From Diphasiastrum complanatum (lineage: Eukaryota; Streptophyta; Lycopodiopsida; Lycopodiales; Lycopodiaceae), in NCBI GenBank assembly GCA_029204225.1, contig MU833060.1, forward strand, positions 1 through 61,766: a stretch of 61,766 bases of DNA, in the 5' to 3' direction. Positions 59,736 through 61,766 of the stretch are shown in pieces. Position 1 is the stretch's first letter. Each line of letters begins with the position of its first letter. Made by a program: the position numbers and the translations under genes. The notes under the pieces are model-generated. The model saw only the letters and a list, made by a program, of their open reading frames with translations. It had not been told where the DNA came from and did no database searches.

Positions 59736-60560
59736 GATACATTATCGTAGCAATTGATTATATGACCAAGTGGGTTCAAGCCAAAGCTGTCAAAGTTGTT
59801 GATGCGAAAACTACGACCAAGTTTCTCTATGAAAATATTATTATCAGATTTGGATGTCCGATCGAGATTGTCAGTGACCGGGGTACACACTTTGTTAATA
59901 AAACGATAAAGTATTTACTGGAAGATTTTTTTTTTTATACACAGATTTAGTACTTCATATTATCCCAGAGGGAATGGCCAAGTTGAATCTTCCAATAAGA
60001 TTCTCTACACTATTATGATGAAAACGATTGAAGCAAGTCAGTCTGATTGGGAACATAAACTGCATGCAGCATTATGGGCATTCAGAACTGCTTACAAGAG
60101 TAGTACAAATCAAACACACTTTTCAATTTGTTTATGGTCAAGATGTTGTCATGCCGATTGAATTTTTAATACATCTTTACGCACTAGCAGCAACAGAGCA
60201 GTTAAATGATGACAAGTCATTACAACTACGTCATGAAGCTTTGCACAAATTGTGTGAAACAAGAGATTGATGGCAGTCCATGCGTTAGCAGCAAGAGAGA
60301 AAGCCTGCCGTAAGTCATGGGCACGATTGTTGTTTACACAAAAATGGATTTGAAGGAAGGAGATCTAGCCTTGATGTACGAAACCAAGTTGATCAAGGGG
60401 AAATGAAGTTTATCGTGAACGGCCCGTATAGAGTGAAGGAAATTCTGAACTATGGGGTAGTGATTTCTGTGAACAATTGGATGGAAAATGTTTTGATACT
60501 CCATGAATGGCAGCCGATTACGCAAGTTTTGGCAGCTGCTCCACCAGTTCAGCCAGCATG
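59736..60560 (+). pseudogene. Gypsy-C integrase, 3' half
   Basis: Plus-strand reading: IVAIDYMTKWVQAKAV, NIIIRFGCPIEIVSDRGTHF (catalytic Asp), then after a frameshift at a T run (59927-59936) YYPRGNGQVESSNKIL (catalytic Glu) and AALWAFRTAYKSSTNQT. Further decayed frames extend to about 60560 and end in the C-terminal chromatin-binding region. The zinc domain and the first Asp are missing on the 5' side. Confidence 0.88.
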
Positions 60561-61382
60561 ATCCAAATGATTTTTTATTTTTATTTATTTTTTTAATTTA
60601 TTATTATCACTACTTAATTGTTAATTTCTTTTGAAAAGACAGTAAAAAAAAAAAGATAAGAGAAAACCAAGAAAATGAGGAAAGATTGATGAGCAAAAGT
60701 TAGAGAATGTCATCAGATCAAAAAAATTGAAGGAAAGTATTTTAGGAGTCAGATCTTTATGGGAAAAGGACTTGAAAATTACTTTTTTTGGGTATTTTTT
60801 GCACAAACTGTGTTAGAATTGTTCGCCAAAGTTTCAGAACCAAGATTCACCTCAGATATACCTCTACTGAGTGGTGCGAACGTTCTTTCCACAGTTGGTA
60901 CCTATTATACACTTTAGGCGAATGATCAACATTATGCCATACTAGAACCTTCGCCGAGCATCTTCTTGAACTCAGAAACCTTCGCCGACATGCTTGATGA
61001 ATTTAAAATGCCCAAAAAGTAGGTTGGCTATAGGGTCAGATCTTGAAATTTGCATTTATGACAATACTTGGGCGAAGGGTCCTCTTAGACGAAGGTTCAT
61101 CCTTCGCCAGACCTGGAAAACGTTCGCCAGATAGAAATTTTCGTTGAGATTTTTCTAACCTATTTTCACAGTTTTGAGCAGGACTGCAAATTTTTGTTCA
61201 GATTTGATCAGCCAAACTAGTATTTTGTGTAATGGACCCTCCAAATTCACCTATAAGTAGGTTGAATTCGATTCATTTATCACTTGTGCTAGCGGAGCTC
61301 TTGCCAATTTTTCTCGCGACCCAAACTTTCTGCCACTTTTTTCTGCCCTCTAATATACACTCGCACTCACTGTCTAGTCACC
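60561..61382. other. AT-rich 3' flank and TTCGCC-motif cluster
   Basis: 60561-60820 is AT-rich. 60828-61140 holds about eight TTCGCC/GGCGAA words in pairs (for example ACCTTCGCCGA twice, GGGCGAAGGG, CATCCTTCGCCAGA). No gene is seen. Confidence 0.5.
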
Positions 61383-61585
61383 ATGTCTTCTACCGACACT
61401 TCTCAGCCTCTGAAATACTCTGTTCATCGTGGTGTTCCAACTGCAACAGATATCATGATGCTCCCTAGCGCAAGCATGGTCGTTCAATGGACTCTTGACT
61501 TTGCCACCCAATGGGCATCTACGAGCATGCCTTTTTCTGAAAAGATAAACATGCATTTCATTACCATGGCCTTAGCACGTGGACC
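61383..61585 (+). pseudogene. N-terminal fragment of a transposon-type ORF
   Basis: Begins MSSTDTSQPLKYSVHRGV after a pyrimidine-rich leader and continues SMVVQWTLDFATQWASTSMP and EKINMHFITMALAR. It then runs into opposite-strand integrase at about 61585. It may be the N-terminus of the same ORF type as 58860-59735, but the two do not overlap, so this cannot be shown. Confidence 0.4.
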
Positions 61586-61766
61586 CTCGCGCAGCAGGAT
61601 GAATAGGGCCAATATAATCTAGGCCCCATTTTTCAAATGGCGCTTGCGATAAAATCGGATTTAAGGGTTTTTGTCTAGTAGGCCGTCATGCTCGCTGGCA
61701 AACATCACATGTCTGAATATAATTTTCTGTGTCCTTATGAAGTGTAGGCCACCAACAACCTGATTG
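61586..61766 (-). pseudogene. Gypsy-D integrase zinc domain and core start (window edge)
   Basis: Minus-strand translation from the window end reads SGCWWPTLHKDTENYIQTCD with a following CQRA (the H2C2 zinc domain's Cys pair), a stop at about 61687, then PFEKWGLDYIGPIHPAARG, the start of the integrase core with its first catalytic Asp. The element continues beyond the window on the right and is cut on the left by the plus-strand ORF. Confidence 0.85.

Overview
This is a nuclear DNA window from a land plant. The evidence is plant-type GT-AG introns, a plant tandem-BRCT protein, an NRT1/PTR (NPF) transporter, pentatricopeptide and LAZ1/DUF300 gene fragments, and a dense load of Copia and Gypsy retrotransposons primed by initiator-methionine tRNA. 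Long AG/CT microsatellites, roughly 12 kb introns and old, broken transposons suit a large, repeat-rich genome such as a fern. The exact lineage is inference only.

Only two host genes look substantial. (1) A minus-strand BRCT-domain gene of the MDC1/PTIP-like plant family fills 143-6521. A candidate upstream exon at 18975-19604 joins it in the correct phase, which would give one 12.45-kb intron. One BRCT exon carries a single-base frameshift. (2) A complete four-exon minus-strand NPF transporter lies at 47584-50096 and encodes about 619 residues.

Layout. 1-6.5 kb: BRCT gene, with an old DNA-transposon relic and a CT microsatellite in one intron. 6.5-14.3 kb: the putative giant intron, holding a PPR pseudogene split by a small LTR element, one exon of a LAZ1/DUF300 gene, and a truncated Copia element (Copia-1). 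14.3-21 kb: intergenic DNA with one copy of a hAT-like element, a possible LINE relic, the candidate BRCT 5' exon and a decayed Gypsy RT/RNase H relic. 21-26.4 kb: a Copia fragment abutting an opposite-strand Gypsy fragment with its LTR and a 19-unit leader minisatellite. 27-38.2 kb: solo-LTR-like DNA, Copia-2, a Gypsy RT fragment, a 135-bp GA tract and Copia-3. 38.3-41.9 kb: a broken SWIM-zinc-finger transposase-like ORF set and a divergently oriented unknown pseudogene with a DxNHR motif. 42-46.5 kb: LTR pieces and a well-defined hAT-like non-autonomous element with 13-bp TIRs and an 8-bp TSD. 47.6-50.1 kb: NPF gene. 50.2-55.2 kb: mostly unannotatable AT-rich DNA. 55.2-61.8 kb: a patchwork of LTRs and Copia/Gypsy fragments in both orientations.

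The host genes show no operon-like or cluster logic. The most interesting structures are the hAT-like family with internal G/C hairpins, the Gypsy leader minisatellite, the repeated opposite-strand junctions between truncated retroelements, the gene-fragment-rich giant intron, and the SWIM/DxNHR divergent pair. I found no tRNA, rRNA or CRISPR locus. I see no single clear new system, and the candidates are scored accordingly.
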